Program-made: the position numbers and the translations under genes
Notes under the pieces: generated by a model
Databases searched by the model: none
What the model was told of the DNA's origin: nothing
The model's input: only the letters and a program-made list of their open reading frames with translations
Assembly: GCF_021026375.1 (NCBI RefSeq)
Contig: NZ_JAJNDB010000008.1
Span: forward strand, 246,739 to 310,738
Direction: 5' to 3'
Source: Actinomycetospora endophytica
GTDB taxonomy: Bacteria; Actinomycetota; Actinomycetes; Mycobacteriales; Pseudonocardiaceae
DNA: 64,000 nt
In this document: piece by piece, positions 23,578 through 33,370 of the stretch
Position numbering within the stretch: the stretch's first letter is position 1
Layout: every line of letters begins with the position of its first letter

Positions 23578-24714
23578 GTGACCTCCGTGACCACCGCCGC
23601 GCAGACCACCACGCGCCGATTCGCCATGTCCCGCCCGGAGAAGCGTTCCGTGGCCGGGATGGCCGGGTTCATCCTGCTGCTGCACGTGCTCGGCTGGGGC
23701 ACCCTCGCCCTGGTCATCGCGCCGGCGCACTACACCCTCGGCGGCGCCGGGGTGTTCGGCATCGGTCTCGGCCTGACCGCGTACCTGCTCGGCATGCGCC
23801 ACGCGTTCGATGCCGACCACATCGCGGCCATCGACAACACGACGCGCAAGCTGCTCGCCGACGGCGAGGGGTCCGAGGTGTCCCGGCCCCGGCCGCTCTC
23901 GGTCGGGTTCTGGTTCTCGCTGGGTCACTCCACGATCGTCTTCGTGCTCGTGCTGCTGCTCGGCCTCGGTGTCCGCGCGGTCACCAGCGAGATCGGGCAG
24001 GACGACTCGCCGCTCAAGGTCATCGGCGGTCTGATCGGCACCGCCGTCAGCGGCGTGTTCCTGGTCCTCATCGGCGTGATCAACCTGGTCGTGCTCGTGG
24101 GGATCGTCCGCATCTTCCGGCGGATGCGCCACGGCGACTACGACGAGGCCGAGCTCGAGCGTCACCTCGACGAGCGCGGCTTCATGAACCGCATCCTCGG
24201 CCGCGTGACGAAGGCCGTGCGCAAGCCGGCCCGCATGTACCCGGTGGGCGTGCTGTTCGGCCTGGGCTTCGACACCGCGACCGAGGTCTCCCTGCTCGTC
24301 CTCGCCGGCGGCGCGGCGGCGGCGACCCTGCCCTGGTGGGCCGTGCTCGTCCTGCCGATCCTGTTCGCGGCCGGGATGAGCCTGTTCGACGCTCTGGACG
24401 GAGCCTTCATGTGCTTCGCCTACGGCTGGGCGTTCATGCGGCCCGTGCGCAAGGTCTTCTACAACATCACCATCACGTCGCTGTCCGTGCTGGTCGCGCT
24501 CGTCATCGGTGGCATCGAGCTGAGCTCGATCCTCGCCGACCAGCTCGACATCCAGGAGGGGCCGCTCGCCTGGATCGCCGGCCTCGATCTCGACAACGTC
24601 GGGTTCGTGATCGTGGGGCTGTTCGTGGTCGCGTGGCTCGTCGCCCTGGCGGTGTGGAAGGTCGGGCGCGTCGAGGAGCGCTGGGAGGGCGACCTCCGGG
24701 GCGAGACCTCCTAG
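23578..24714 (+). CDS. Nickel/cobalt permease, NiCoT family (second copy)
   Basis: Paralogue of the permease at 1417-2574, about 378 residues, with eight hydrophobic segments. The signature RHAFDADHIAAIDNTTRK is intact. GHSTIVFVLVLLLGLG, GVLFGLGFDTATEVSLL and LFAAGMSLFDALDGAFMCFAYGWAF follow. The GTG at 23578 is used; a GTG at 23587 is also possible. It lies about 170 bp after the nicotianamine-synthase gene on the same strand, and candidate Nur boxes precede it. It imports Ni2+ or Co2+. Pairing a metallophore-type synthase with a NiCoT permease is the notable context. Confidence 0.92.
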   Translation: MTSVTTAAQTTTRRFAMSRPEKRSVAGMAGFILLLHVLGWGTLALVIAPAHYTLGGAGVFGIGLGLTAYLLGMRHAFDADHIAAIDNTTRKLLADGEGSEVSRPRPLSVGFWFSLGHSTIVFVLVLLLGLGVRAVTSEIGQDDSPLKVIGGLIGTAVSGVFLVLIGVINLVVLVGIVRIFRRMRHGDYDEAELERHLDERGFMNRILGRVTKAVRKPARMYPVGVLFGLGFDTATEVSLLVLAGGAAAATLPWWAVLVLPILFAAGMSLFDALDGAFMCFAYGWAFMRPVRKVFYNITITSLSVLVALVIGGIELSSILADQLDIQEGPLAWIAGLDLDNVGFVIVGLFVVAWLVALAVWKVGRVEERWEGDLRGETS

Positions 24715-24721
24715 CGCGACG

Positions 24722-24763
24722 ACGACCCCCGGAGCGACGAGAGGGGACTCCGGGGGCCGTCGT
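24722..24763. terminator. Hairpin between convergent permease and SOD genes
   Basis: ACGACCCCCGGAG (24722-24734) pairs with CTCCGGGGGCCGTCGT (24748-24763) around a purine-rich loop. It sits between the permease stop (24714) and the superoxide dismutase stop (24821). It probably terminates one or both genes. No T-tract follows. Confidence 0.65.
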
Positions 24764-24820
24764 GCGGGCGCGGCGTTCGAGCTGGTCGGAACGATCACCG
24801 CGCGGTCATGGGGGGCGGGT

Positions 24821-25435
24821 TCAGATCAGCTGGGTTCCGCGGGCGGACTCGAAGCGCTTGGCGGCGTCGGCCCAGTTGACGACGTTCCACCACGCCTTGA
24901 CGTAGTCCGGCTTGACGTTGAGGTAGTCCAGGTAGAAGGCGTGCTCCCACATGTCGAGCATGACCACCGGGATGATCCCGAGCGGCACGTTCGCCTGCTG
25001 GTCGTAGAGCTGGAAGATGCGCAGCTTCTGCGCGAGCGTGTCGAAGCCCAGGATCGACCAGCCCGACCCCTGGATCGTCGTGGCGACCGACGTGAAGTGC
25101 TTCTGGAAGAGCTCGAACGACCCGAAGTCCCGGTCGATCGCCGCGGCCAGCTCGCCGGTCGGCTTGTCGCCGCCGTCAGGGCTGAGGTTCTGCCAGAAGA
25201 CCGAGTGGTTGATGTGCCCGCCGTAGTTGAAGGCGAGGTTCTTCTCCCACAGCAGCGCCGTGGTGCCGATCGTGTCCTTCTCCCGGGCGTCGGCGAGGGC
25301 GTCGATCGCCGTGTTCAGCCCGGTGACGTAGGTGTTGTGGTGCTTGTCGTGGTGCAGCTCCATGATCTTGCCCGAGATGTGGGGCTCGAGGGCGCCGTAG
25401 TCGTAGGGCAGGTCGGGCAGGACGTACTCCGCCAT
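24821..25435 (-). CDS. sodA: Fe/Mn-family superoxide dismutase
   Basis: Cytosolic superoxide dismutase of 204 residues. The N-terminal segment [30 protein letters not shown] carries the first His ligand. The second is in [13 protein letters not shown], and the Asp/His pair is in [13 protein letters not shown]. Iron or manganese preference cannot be decided from sequence alone. ATG at 25433-25435 with GGAGGAG upstream. A near-perfect Nur box lies 48 bp before the start. In Streptomyces, Nur with nickel represses the iron SOD while the nickel SOD is used. The same logic probably applies here, next to nickel-uptake genes. Confidence 0.93.
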   Translation of the reverse strand: MAEYVLPDLPYDYGALEPHISGKIMELHHDKHHNTYVTGLNTAIDALADAREKDTIGTTALLWEKNLAFNYGGHINHSVFWQNLSPDGGDKPTGELAAAIDRDFGSFELFQKHFTSVATTIQGSGWSILGFDTLAQKLRIFQLYDQQANVPLGIIPVVMLDMWEHAFYLDYLNVKPDYVKAWWNVVNWADAAKRFESARGTQLI

Positions 25436-25482
25436 GGGGCTCCTCCGGCAGGGCGTGCAGTGCAGTCGCAACCCTGCCGCTA

Positions 25483-25499
25483 TCGCAAGCTTATTGCAA
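25483..25499 (-). promoter_or_regulatory. Nur box in the superoxide dismutase promoter
   Basis: TCGCAA-GCTTA-TTGCAA fits tTGCaa-N5-ttGCAA, the box bound by the nickel-responsive Fur-family regulator Nur in Streptomyces, at eleven of twelve specified bases. It lies 48-64 bp upstream of the SOD start codon, where a repressor would block transcription. Confidence 0.72.
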
Positions 25500-25565
25500 C
25501 ACGAGACGAAGACGTCCGCGAGATCTCGTGAGGACGACCTGGCGCCAGCAAACCGTTCTTGCAAC

Positions 25566-25582
25566 CGAGTCAGCGTGACTCG
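25566..25582. repeat. Perfect CGAGTCA-GCG-TGACTCG palindrome flanked by TTGCAA-like sites
   Basis: Seven-base arms with a GCG centre lie between the SOD promoter and the upstream gene. TTGCAA precedes it (25558-25563) and CTTGCGAG follows. It may be the terminator of the upstream leftward gene or a further operator. Confidence 0.5.
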
Positions 25583-25632
25583 CTTGCGAGATGAGGGTTC
25601 CGGGTCCGCTGCCGCGTCGTCGGGACGAACGA

Positions 25633-26526
25633 TCACGACGAGCGCGCCGCACACCTCGTTCCGACCCGGTAGCCGCGCCGCGCGGCGGGGGAGAGGTCAG
25701 CACGATCGGGCTCCGGCTCGCCCGCCCGGGCCCGCCGCGTCGCCTCGAGCTCCTCGGCGTCTCCGAACTCCGCCATGACCTCGTCGAACGCAGCGTCCGC
25801 TGCCGCGTCGTAGGGGTGCTCCCGCCCCAAAGCGTCGTGGTGCGGGTGCGGCGGGAAGACCGACGCGACCGGGACGAGGCCGTCCGGGACCGGATCGGTG
25901 GCCGGGTGGGTGCGCCGGTGTGCCAGGAGAGCCGGCAGCAGGTGGGTGTGCGGGCCGAGGGGGCTCTCGCCGTCGACGGGCGGGATCGGCGTCTCGACCT
26001 CGATGCGCCCGACCGCGGTCCGGAACACCCGCGCGGCGCCGGCGTGGAAGATCGCGTGGACCAGCGGCCCGTCGAGCTCCGAGGCCGCCTCGCACTGCGC
26101 GACGAGGTCGGCGTCGGTGGTCCGGATACAGGCCTCGAGGTGTCCGACGCCGAGGCCGAGATCGACGAGCGTCCCCGGCCGGACCAGCGGGTCGGGGTCG
26201 GAGCCGAGCACGGTCACCGTGCGGCGCGCCGGACCGGCGGCGACGTCGTCGGGCAGACAGAGGGCCACGGCGTGGGTCCAGCCGTCGGTGCCGGTGGGGC
26301 GCCGCCAGGCGTGGGCGCTCACGTCGTCCGGCACCGGACCGCGCAGGTCGATCCGCACCGCCCCGTCGTCGCACGTCGCCGTGTGGACGCCGGGGCGGTG
26401 CTCGACCGTGACCGTCGACCCCGGTGGATGCAGGAACTCCGCGATCGCGCCGAAGGTGCCGACCGCGAACCCGGCGAGCGGGTCGTCGAGCCAGCCCGCC
26501 ACGGCGTCGTCGAGGGTGCTCAGCAT
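25633..26526 (-). CDS. Uncharacterised protein (297 residues), HLLP motif
   Basis: A soluble acidic protein without signal or membrane segments. N-terminal: [31 protein letters not shown]. The centre is beta-rich ([23 protein letters not shown]). The C-terminal half has [17 protein letters not shown] and [15 protein letters not shown], His-rich segments that could bind a metal. I recognise no characterised family. It sits between metE and sod on the same strand. Its His-rich C-terminus and neighbours make a metal-related role possible, but this is speculative. Confidence 0.6.
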   Translation of the reverse strand: MLSTLDDAVAGWLDDPLAGFAVGTFGAIAEFLHPPGSTVTVEHRPGVHTATCDDGAVRIDLRGPVPDDVSAHAWRRPTGTDGWTHAVALCLPDDVAAGPARRTVTVLGSDPDPLVRPGTLVDLGLGVGHLEACIRTTDADLVAQCEAASELDGPLVHAIFHAGAARVFRTAVGRIEVETPIPPVDGESPLGPHTHLLPALLAHRRTHPATDPVPDGLVPVASVFPPHPHHDALGREHPYDAAADAAFDEVMAEFGDAEELEATRRARAGEPEPDRADLSPAARRGYRVGTRCAARSS

Positions 26527-26550
26527 CCGATCATCATGTGGCCTCCGGCC

Positions 26551-26594
26551 CTGTGAGCACTCATTGATGCCAGAGCGTCAATGTGTGCTCACAG
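26551..26594 (-). terminator. Hairpin downstream of metE
   Basis: CTGTGAGCAC at 26551-26560 pairs with GTGCTCACAG ending at 26594, extended by TCATTGA/TCAATG. It lies between the metE stop (26608) and the start of the next leftward gene (26526), so it probably terminates metE transcription. Confidence 0.65.
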
Positions 26595-26607
26595 GCGCGG
26601 AGCGCAC

Positions 26608-28881
26608 CTACCGACGGGCCTCCTGGGCCGCCTCGACCATCGCCTGCAGCGTCGGCTCGACCTCGGCGTAGCCGCGGGTCTTCAGCCCGCAGTCCGGGTT
26701 GATCCAGAGCCGGTCGTCGGGCACCGCGCGGCGGGCCTCGGCGATCAGTGCCGCGATCTCCTCGCGCGACGGCACCCGCGGCGAGTGGATGTCGTAGACG
26801 CCCGGGCCGACCCCGCGGGAGTACCCGATGGCCTCGAGGTCGGCGAGCACCTCCATCCGCGAGCGGGCCGCCTCGATCGTCGTGACGTCGGCGTCGAGGC
26901 CGTCGATCGCGTCGATGACGTCGCCGAACTCGGAGTAGCAGAGGTGGGTGTGGATCTGCGTGGTGTCCGCGGCGCCGCCGGTGGCCAGCCGGAACGCCCC
27001 GACCGCCCAGTCCAGGTACGCGCCCCAGTCCGCCCGGCGCGGGGGCAGGAGCTCCCGCAGGGCGGCCTCGTCGACCTGGATGATCTCGATCCCGGCCTGC
27101 TCGAGGTCGGCGATCTCGTCGCGCAGGGCGAGCGCCACCTGGTCGGCGGTCGTGCCGAGCGGCTGGTCGTCGCGCACGAACGACCAGGCCAGGATCGTCA
27201 CCGGGCCGGTGAGCATGCCCTTGACCGGCTTCGGGGTGAGCGACTGCGCGTACGTGGCCCAGTCCACCGTGATCGGCTCGGGGCGGGACACGTCGCCGTG
27301 CAGGATCGGCGGGCGCACGCAGCGCGAGCCGTAGGACTGCACCCAGCCCAGCGACGTCGTCGCGAACCCGGGCAGGGTGTCGGCGAAGTACTGGACCATG
27401 TCGTTGCGCTCGGGCTCGCCGTGCACGAGGACGTCGAGCCCGAGGTTCTCCTGCAGTTCGATGACGCGCTCGATCTCGCCGCGCATCCGGGCGGTGTAGT
27501 CGGCCTCTCCGAGCCGGCCCGCCGCGTGGTCCGCGCGCGCCTTGCGCACGTCGGAGGTCTGCGGGAAGGAGCCGATCGTCGTCGTCGCGAGGTCCGGCAG
27601 CCCGAGCCGGTCGGCCTGGGCCTTGCTGCGGACCTGGTAGTCCGCCCGCGTCCGGTCCCCGGGCTCGACGGCGGCGACGCGGGCCCGCACGGCCTCGTCG
27701 CGGACGCTCGCGCCGCCCGCGGTCGCCGCATCGGAGACCGCCCGGCGCAGCTCGTCGGATCCCTCCTGGGTGAGCGCCCGCCCGAGCAGCGCGATCTCGG
27801 CGACCTTCTCCCGGGCGAACGCCAGCCGGGCCGTCACCGCCGGGTCCAGCGCCGTCTCGACCGACACGTCGTAGGGCACGTGCAGCAGCGAGCAGGAGCT
27901 CGACACCGCGAGCTCACCGACGCTCCCCAGCAGCGACGCGACGCGGGAGAGCGCGCGCGGCAGGTCGCTGCGCCACACGTTGCGGCCGTCGACCACCCCG
28001 GCGACGAGCGTCTTGTCCCGCAGACCGGTGACGCCGGCGACGCGGTCGGCGAGGTCGGGGGACGTCACGAGGTCGAGGGCGACGCCCTCGACGTCGGTCC
28101 GGGCCAGCACGTCCAGCGCCGGGCCGGGGTCCCCGTAGGCGCTCGCGACCAGGATGCTCGGGCGGTTGCGCAGCGCGCCGAGGCGCTCGTAGGCCCGGCG
28201 CAGCGCGTCGAGCTCGGCCTCGCTCCGGTCCTGCACGAAGGCGGACTCGTCGAGCTGTACCCACGCCGCCCCGACGTCGGCCAGCTCAGCGAGCAGCTGC
28301 TCGTACACCGCGACGACGTCGTCGAGGCGCGAGAGCGGCTCGAAGCTCTCGGGCGCGCCGTCGGCGGGCTTGGCCAGCAGCAGGTAGGACACCGGCCCGA
28401 CGAGCGCGGGGCGGGCGTTCGTGACGCCGTCCGCCACCGCCTCGGTGTAGTGCTCGACAGGAGTGCGCTCGGCGAGGCGGAACGTGGTGTCGGGCCCGAT
28501 CTCCGGGACCAGGTAGTGGTAGTTCGTGTCGAACCACTTCGTCATCTCCATCGGCGGCGCCGACCTCGTACCGCGGGCGATGGCGAAGTACTCCTGCAGC
28601 GCGGTCCCCTCGCGCGTGTCGTGCGGGCGGAAGCGCGGCGGCACGGCGTCGAGCAGGGCGGTCACGTCGGCGACGTGGTCGTAGTACGAGAACGTGCCGG
28701 TGGGCTGGGAGTCCAGGCCGGCCAGGTCGCGACGGGTGCCGGCGCGGATGTCCGCGGCGACGGCCTCGAGCTCCTCGGCGGAGGACTTCCCGGCCCAGTG
28801 GGCCTCGAGCGCCTTCTTCAGCTCCCGGCGCGGGCCGATGCGGGGATACCCCAGGACGGTGGAACCGATCTGACGTGACAC
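26608..28881 (-). CDS. metE: Cobalamin-independent methionine synthase
   Basis: Transfers a methyl group from 5-methyltetrahydropteroyl-triglutamate to homocysteine without B12. It has 757 residues, the usual MetE length, with two (beta/alpha)8 halves. The N-terminal [25 protein letters not shown] is typical. Zinc ligands are expected in [11 protein letters not shown] (His, Cys), in the [14 protein letters not shown] glutamate and in [13 protein letters not shown] (Cys); all are present. GTG at 28879-28881, with GGAGGAG upstream. A cobalamin riboswitch lies in the leader, so B12 should repress the gene and favour the B12-dependent MetH. Confidence 0.96.
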   Translation of the reverse strand: MSRQIGSTVLGYPRIGPRRELKKALEAHWAGKSSAEELEAVAADIRAGTRRDLAGLDSQPTGTFSYYDHVADVTALLDAVPPRFRPHDTREGTALQEYFAIARGTRSAPPMEMTKWFDTNYHYLVPEIGPDTTFRLAERTPVEHYTEAVADGVTNARPALVGPVSYLLLAKPADGAPESFEPLSRLDDVVAVYEQLLAELADVGAAWVQLDESAFVQDRSEAELDALRRAYERLGALRNRPSILVASAYGDPGPALDVLARTDVEGVALDLVTSPDLADRVAGVTGLRDKTLVAGVVDGRNVWRSDLPRALSRVASLLGSVGELAVSSSCSLLHVPYDVSVETALDPAVTARLAFAREKVAEIALLGRALTQEGSDELRRAVSDAATAGGASVRDEAVRARVAAVEPGDRTRADYQVRSKAQADRLGLPDLATTTIGSFPQTSDVRKARADHAAGRLGEADYTARMRGEIERVIELQENLGLDVLVHGEPERNDMVQYFADTLPGFATTSLGWVQSYGSRCVRPPILHGDVSRPEPITVDWATYAQSLTPKPVKGMLTGPVTILAWSFVRDDQPLGTTADQVALALRDEIADLEQAGIEIIQVDEAALRELLPPRRADWGAYLDWAVGAFRLATGGAADTTQIHTHLCYSEFGDVIDAIDGLDADVTTIEAARSRMEVLADLEAIGYSRGVGPGVYDIHSPRVPSREEIAALIAEARRAVPDDRLWINPDCGLKTRGYAEVEPTLQAMVEAAQEARR

Positions 28882-29023
28882 TTGCTCTCCTCCTCGTCGA
28901 GCACGGCGTCGGCCGGGCGAGCGTGAGGAGGGTGACGACGACGACCGGTGTGCGGACCGCCCGCCCCGGGTCCCTCCCACGAGGACCGCCAGGCCGCGCA
29001 CGCCGGCGTTCGGCGCACGCACC

Positions 29024-29190
29024 GATGGCAGGTCTTCGGACTCGTGGGCGTCCGGCTCGCTCCTACTGGCCGTCGCTTCCCGGACCCCTCGCGGGATCCA
29101 GTGCTTCGTTGACGGCGGTCGTTCCCACTCACCGCTGCGGGGCAGTCCCGGAGTCTCGCCGGGTTCCCTGTTGCCACGAGAGCCGGCCGC
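29024..29190 (-). ncRNA. Cobalamin riboswitch upstream of metE
   Basis: Reading leftward, the leader contains AGGGAACCCGG, then CTGCCCCGCAGCGGTGAG, GGGAACGACC, CACTGG, GGGAAGC and GCCAGTAGGAGC, and ends with GAGTCCGAAGACCTGCC. This is the conserved B12 box and the order of elements of the cobalamin riboswitch family. It lies about 145 bp upstream of the metE start. Repression by adenosyl- or methylcobalamin is the known role of this arrangement. It occupies most of the 438-bp gap between metE and prpD. Confidence 0.92.
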
Positions 29191-29319
29191 AGACCGGATC
29201 TCGAACCATCAGCGCGGCGGACCCTACATGTCGTGGCGATCGCTCGCAGGAGTCCCACATCCGGGGCCGCCTCGCTCCCGGCTCGCGATCATGCCGCGGA
29301 GCGGGCCACCCTCGGGCAC

Positions 29320-30804
29320 ATGATCCCCCACGAGGTCCGCGTCCACCCCAGCGAGGACCGGCTCGCGCGCGCCGACCAGCTCGCGTGGCGGCTCGCCGAG
29401 CTCGCCGCCGACCCGGTGGCGCCCGAGCCCGCCGTCGTCGACATGGTCGTGAACCGGCTCGTCGACGACGTCGCGGTGGCCACGGCCTCGCTCGCCCGCC
29501 ACGCCCCGACGACGGCCCGGGACCAGGCGCTGCGCCACCCCGCCGGACCGGGGGCGACGGTGCTGGGAGCAGCGCCCGGCGTCCGGGTCTCCCCGGAGTG
29601 GGCGGCCTGGGCCAACGGGACCGCGGTCCGGGAGCTCGACTTCCACGACACCTTCCTCGCCGCGGACTACTCGCATCCCGGCGACACGATCCCGCCGTTG
29701 CTCGCGGTCGCCCAGCAGACCGGGGCGTCCGGCGAGCAGCTCACCCGGGCGATCGTCACCGCCTACGAGGTGCAGGTCGCGCTGGTCCGCGGCATCTGCC
29801 TGCACTCCCACCGGGTAGATCACGTCGCGCACCTCGGGCCCGCCGTCGCCGCCGGGCTGGGGACGCTGCTCGACCTCGACCCGCAGATCACCTGGGCCGC
29901 GATCGGCCAGGCCCTGCACACGACGACCGCGACGAGACAGTCCCGCAAGGGCGAGATCTCGAGCTGGAAGGCGTTCGCGCCCGCGTTCGCGGGCAAGGTG
30001 GCGATCGAGGCGGTCGACCGGGCCATGCGCGGCGAGGGCGCCCCGAACCCGATCTACGAGGGTGAGGACGGGGTGATCGCCTGGATGCTCGACGGCCCGA
30101 AGGCGGCCTACACGGTGTCGCTGCCCGGGCCCGGCGAGCCGCGCCGCGCGATCCTCGACACCTACACCAAGGAGCACTCGGCCGAGTACCAGAGCCAGGC
30201 GCTGATCGACCTCGCCGTCCGCCTCCGCGAGAGCGTCGACCTCGACCGGGTCACCGACGTGCTGATCGAGACCAGCCACCACACCCACCACGTGATCGGG
30301 TCGGGCGCGAACGACCCGCAGAAGTACGACCCGGAGGCGAGCCGCGAGACCCTCGACCACTCGATCGGGTACATCCTCACGGTCGCGCTGCAGGACGGAC
30401 GGTGGCACCACGAGCGCTCCTACGCCCCCGAACGCGCCCGGCGTCCCGACACCGTCGAGCTCTGGCGGAAGGTCCGCACCGTCGAGGACCCCCGCTGGAC
30501 CGAGGCCTACCACCACGACGTGCCCGAGTTCGGCGGCCGCGTGGTGATCACCCTGGACGACGGCAGCCGGGTCGCCGACGAGCTCGCGGTGGCCGACGCC
30601 CACCCGCGGGGAGCCCGCCCGTTCGGGCGCGAGCAGTACGTGGCGAAGTTCCGCGCCCTCACCGAGGGGGTGCTGGACGTCGCCGAGCAGGACCGCTTCC
30701 TCGAGGTCGCCGGGCGGCTGCCCGAGCTCGCGGCGACGGAGCTCGACCAGCTCACCATCACTGCCGCCGGGCTGCCGGCGGGCGACCGTGAGGGGATCTT
30801 GTAG
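29320..30804 (+). CDS. prpD: MmgE/PrpD family protein, 2-methylcitrate dehydratase
   Basis: Dehydratase of the methylcitrate cycle for propionate, about 494 residues. Segments diagnostic of PrpD are [55 protein letters not shown] and [16 protein letters not shown]. The ATG at 29320 is preferred; an in-frame ATG at 29233 would add a low-complexity leader. It is immediately followed by prpB (no gap), so the pair is an operon. No methylcitrate synthase (prpC) is next to it, so the cycle must be completed elsewhere or by another citrate synthase. Confidence 0.92.
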   Translation: MIPHEVRVHPSEDRLARADQLAWRLAELAADPVAPEPAVVDMVVNRLVDDVAVATASLARHAPTTARDQALRHPAGPGATVLGAAPGVRVSPEWAAWANGTAVRELDFHDTFLAADYSHPGDTIPPLLAVAQQTGASGEQLTRAIVTAYEVQVALVRGICLHSHRVDHVAHLGPAVAAGLGTLLDLDPQITWAAIGQALHTTTATRQSRKGEISSWKAFAPAFAGKVAIEAVDRAMRGEGAPNPIYEGEDGVIAWMLDGPKAAYTVSLPGPGEPRRAILDTYTKEHSAEYQSQALIDLAVRLRESVDLDRVTDVLIETSHHTHHVIGSGANDPQKYDPEASRETLDHSIGYILTVALQDGRWHHERSYAPERARRPDTVELWRKVRTVEDPRWTEAYHHDVPEFGGRVVITLDDGSRVADELAVADAHPRGARPFGREQYVAKFRALTEGVLDVAEQDRFLEVAGRLPELAATELDQLTITAAGLPAGDREGIL

Positions 30805-31698
30805 ATGCTGCACACGACGACGACCGCCGCCGGGCGCCGGGCCGCCTTCCGCGCCGGCCTCGCCGCCCCCGGCCTGCTGCGCCTGCCCGGGGCGCCGAAC
30901 CCGTTGGGCGCGCGGATGATCGAGACCGCCGGGTTCGACGGCGTGTACGTGTCCGGCGCCGTGGTGTCGGCCGATCTCGGGCTGCCCGACATCGGCCTGA
31001 CGACGCTGTCCGAGGTCGCCGGCCGCACCGAGCAGATCACCCGGGTCACCGACCTGCCGGTGCTCGTCGACGCCGACACCGGCTTCGGCGAACCGCTCTC
31101 GGCGGCGCGGACCGTGCAGGTGCTCGAGGACAGCGGGGCCGCCGGCTGCCACCTCGAGGACCAGCAGAACCCGAAGCGCTGCGGGCACCTCGCGGGCAAG
31201 GCGCTCCGACCGCCCGAGGACATGGTCCGCACCCTGACCGCCGCCGTCCGGGCCCGTCGTGACCCGGACTTCGTCGTCTGCGCCCGGACCGACGCGGCGG
31301 CCGTCGAGGGACTGGACGCCTCGATCGACCGGGCCCGCGCCTACGTCGACGCCGGCGCGGACATGGTCTTCGCCGAGGCGATGGCCGGCCCCGCCGACAT
31401 CGAACGGTTCCGCGCGGCGATCGACGTGCCGCTGCTGATCAACATGACCGAGTTCGGCCGCAGCGAGCTGCTCACCGCCACGGCGCTGTCCGACCTCGGC
31501 GTCGACGTCGTCATCTACCCGGTGACGCTGCTGCGGCTGGCGATGGGCGCCGTCGCCGACGGCCTGCGCGCCCTCGCCGACGAGGGCACGCAGGCCGGGC
31601 TGCTCGACCGGATGCAGACCCGCGAGCAGCTCTACGACGTCCTCGACTACGACGCCTACGCGGCGTTCGACGAGAGCGTCGCCGGCTTCAGGCCTTGA
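30805..31698 (+). CDS. prpB: Methylisocitrate lyase
   Basis: Cleaves 2-methylisocitrate to pyruvate and succinate. It has 297 residues of the isocitrate-lyase/PEP-mutase TIM-barrel family. The catalytic KRCGHL loop is intact (PKRCGHLAGK). The metal-binding DADTGFGE and CHLEDQQNPKRC segments and ARTDAAAVEGL are also present. Translation starts one base after the prpD stop. Its 3' end overlaps that of the convergent formaldehyde dehydrogenase by 11 bp. Confidence 0.94.
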   Translation: MLHTTTTAAGRRAAFRAGLAAPGLLRLPGAPNPLGARMIETAGFDGVYVSGAVVSADLGLPDIGLTTLSEVAGRTEQITRVTDLPVLVDADTGFGEPLSAARTVQVLEDSGAAGCHLEDQQNPKRCGHLAGKALRPPEDMVRTLTAAVRARRDPDFVVCARTDAAAVEGLDASIDRARAYVDAGADMVFAEAMAGPADIERFRAAIDVPLLINMTEFGRSELLTATALSDLGVDVVIYPVTLLRLAMGAVADGLRALADEGTQAGLLDRMQTREQLYDVLDYDAYAAFDESVAGFRP

Positions 31699-32896
31699 CC
31701 AGCCCGTGCGGGTCGATGACGAACTTCTCGGCGACCCCGGAGTCGAACTGTGCGTAGCCCTGCGGTGCCTCGTCGATCGAGATCGTCGTGGCGTTGACGG
31801 CCTTCGCGATCTGCACCTTGTCGCGCAGGATCGCGTTCATCAGCTGCCGGTGATACCGCATCACGGGGCACTGACCCGTCGTGAACGAGTGCGACTTCGC
31901 CCAGCCCAGACCGATGCGGATCGAGAGGCTGCCCTCCTGCGCGGCCGCGTCGACGCCGCCGGGGTCGCCGGTGACGTAGAGGCCGGGGATGCCCAGCTTC
32001 CCGGCCGCCCGCGTGATCTCCATGATCGAGTTGAGCACGGTCGCCGGTGCCTCGCCGGCGTCCTTGCCGTGGCCGCGGGCCTCGAAGCCCACCGCGTCGA
32101 CGGCGGCGTCGACCACCGGCTCACCGACGATCTGCTCGATCTTGTCCGGCAGCGCGCCGCTCTGGGTGAGGTCGACGGTCTCGCAGCCGAAGCTGCGCGC
32201 GTGCGCGAGCCGGTCGGCGTTCATGTCCCCGACGATCACCACCGACGCCCCGAGCAGCTGGGCCGACGCGGCAGCGGCGAGCCCGACCGGTCCCGCCCCG
32301 GCGACGTAGACGGTGGAGCCGGTGCCCACCCCGGCCGAGACGCAGCCGTGGTAGCCGGTCGGGAAGATGTCCGAGAGCATCGTCAGGTCGAGGATCTTCT
32401 CCATCGCCTGGTCGCGGTCGGGGAACGGCAGCAGGTTCCAGTCCGCGTAGGGCACCATCACGTACTCGGCCTGGCCGCCCTGCCAGCCCCCCATGTCGAC
32501 GTAGCCGTACGCCGAGCCGGGCCGGTCGGGGTTGACGTTGAGGCAGACCCCGGTGTGGCCCTCCTTGCACATCCGGCAGCGTCCGCAGGCGATGTTGAAC
32601 GGCACCGAGACCAGATCGCCCTGCTTGATGAACTCGACGTCGCGGCCGACCTCGACGACCTCGCCGGTGATCTCGTGGCCCAGGATCAGCCCGGGCGGCG
32701 CGGTGGTGCGGCCGCGGACCATGTGCTGGTCCGAGCCGCAGATGTTGGTGGACACGCAGCGCAGGATCACCCCGTGCGGGCACTGGCGTCCGACGTTCGC
32801 CGGGTTGACCCCGGGTCCGTCCTTCAGTTCCAGGCCCGGGTACTCGATGTCCTGGACCTCGACCTTCATGGGCTCGATGTAGGCGACGGCCTTCAT
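31688..32896 (-). CDS. fdhA: Glutathione-independent formaldehyde dehydrogenase (zinc ADH family)
   Basis: Oxidises formaldehyde with NAD+. The 402-residue protein has the class-III-like zinc ADH fold. Catalytic zinc is bound near CVSTNICGSDQH, with GHEITGEVVEVG nearby. The structural zinc has the four-Cys cluster CGRCRMCKEGHTGVC. The Rossmann dinucleotide motif GAGPVGLAAAASAQLLGA is present. The unusually long insert with PDRPGSAYGYVDMGGWQGG is typical of Pseudomonas-type formaldehyde dehydrogenase. ATG at 32894-32896 with GGGAGGAG upstream; an in-frame GTG lies 6 bp earlier. It is convergent with prpB and divergent from cbtB. Confidence 0.92.
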   Translation of the reverse strand: MKAVAYIEPMKVEVQDIEYPGLELKDGPGVNPANVGRQCPHGVILRCVSTNICGSDQHMVRGRTTAPPGLILGHEITGEVVEVGRDVEFIKQGDLVSVPFNIACGRCRMCKEGHTGVCLNVNPDRPGSAYGYVDMGGWQGGQAEYVMVPYADWNLLPFPDRDQAMEKILDLTMLSDIFPTGYHGCVSAGVGTGSTVYVAGAGPVGLAAAASAQLLGASVVIVGDMNADRLAHARSFGCETVDLTQSGALPDKIEQIVGEPVVDAAVDAVGFEARGHGKDAGEAPATVLNSIMEITRAAGKLGIPGLYVTGDPGGVDAAAQEGSLSIRIGLGWAKSHSFTTGQCPVMRYHRQLMNAILRDKVQIAKAVNATTISIDEAPQGYAQFDSGVAEKFVIDPHGLVKA

Positions 32897-33157
32897 GAGC
32901 ACTCCTCCCGACGTGCGTCGAGTGCCCCCTTAGCCCCGACGCCTCGGCCATCGTGACTCCGGGCTGTGGCCTGCGTCACCCGCCGCGTGGTCCCCGGATT
33001 CGGCCGCCGTTCGGCGGAGGACGGGCATCGCCTTGCCGGTCGGTCCGGCCGGCAGCGCGATCATGGTCACTCATTTCATCAACTGCTCAGATATTGACCG
33101 TGTGAGTCGGCTGGTCCTAGCGTCCTTGCGTCGGCCCCCTGCCCCTGGAGGACTCCC

Positions 33158-33370
33158 GTGACCACTGCCGGTGCTGCCGCACGCGCCCGCGTGACCGCGA
33201 CCACTGCCGCGTCGAACATGCCGTACCTGATCGGCTCGCTGGTCGTCGGCCTGCTGCTCTTCTACTTCATCGGGTTCGACGAGGGCGCCACGTCGCTGTT
33301 CGGGAACACGATGGTCGTGCACGAGTTCGTCCACGACGCCCGGCACTTCCTCGGCTTCCCGTGCCACTGA
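33158..33370 (+). CDS. cbtB: Cobalt transporter subunit CbtB
   Basis: Small membrane protein of 70 residues with one transmembrane helix (YLIGSLVVGLLLFYFIGF). Its C-terminal His motif HEFVHDARHFLGFPCH is characteristic of CbtB and probably binds cobalt outside the membrane. GTG at 33158 with GGAGG upstream. It overlaps cbtA by 10 bp. CbtA/CbtB are proposed cobalt importers, often under a B12 riboswitch; no such riboswitch is visible in this 261-bp leader. Confidence 0.9.
   Translation: MTTAGAAARARVTATTAASNMPYLIGSLVVGLLLFYFIGFDEGATSLFGNTMVVHEFVHDARHFLGFPCH

Noticed and set aside
24821..25435. Nickel superoxide dismutase
   Set aside because: The sequence has Fe/Mn-SOD ligands and length, not the short NiSOD with its N-terminal His-Cys hook.
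32897..33157. Cobalamin riboswitch upstream of cbtB
   Set aside because: No B12 box or GCGGTGAG-type elements were found in this leader.
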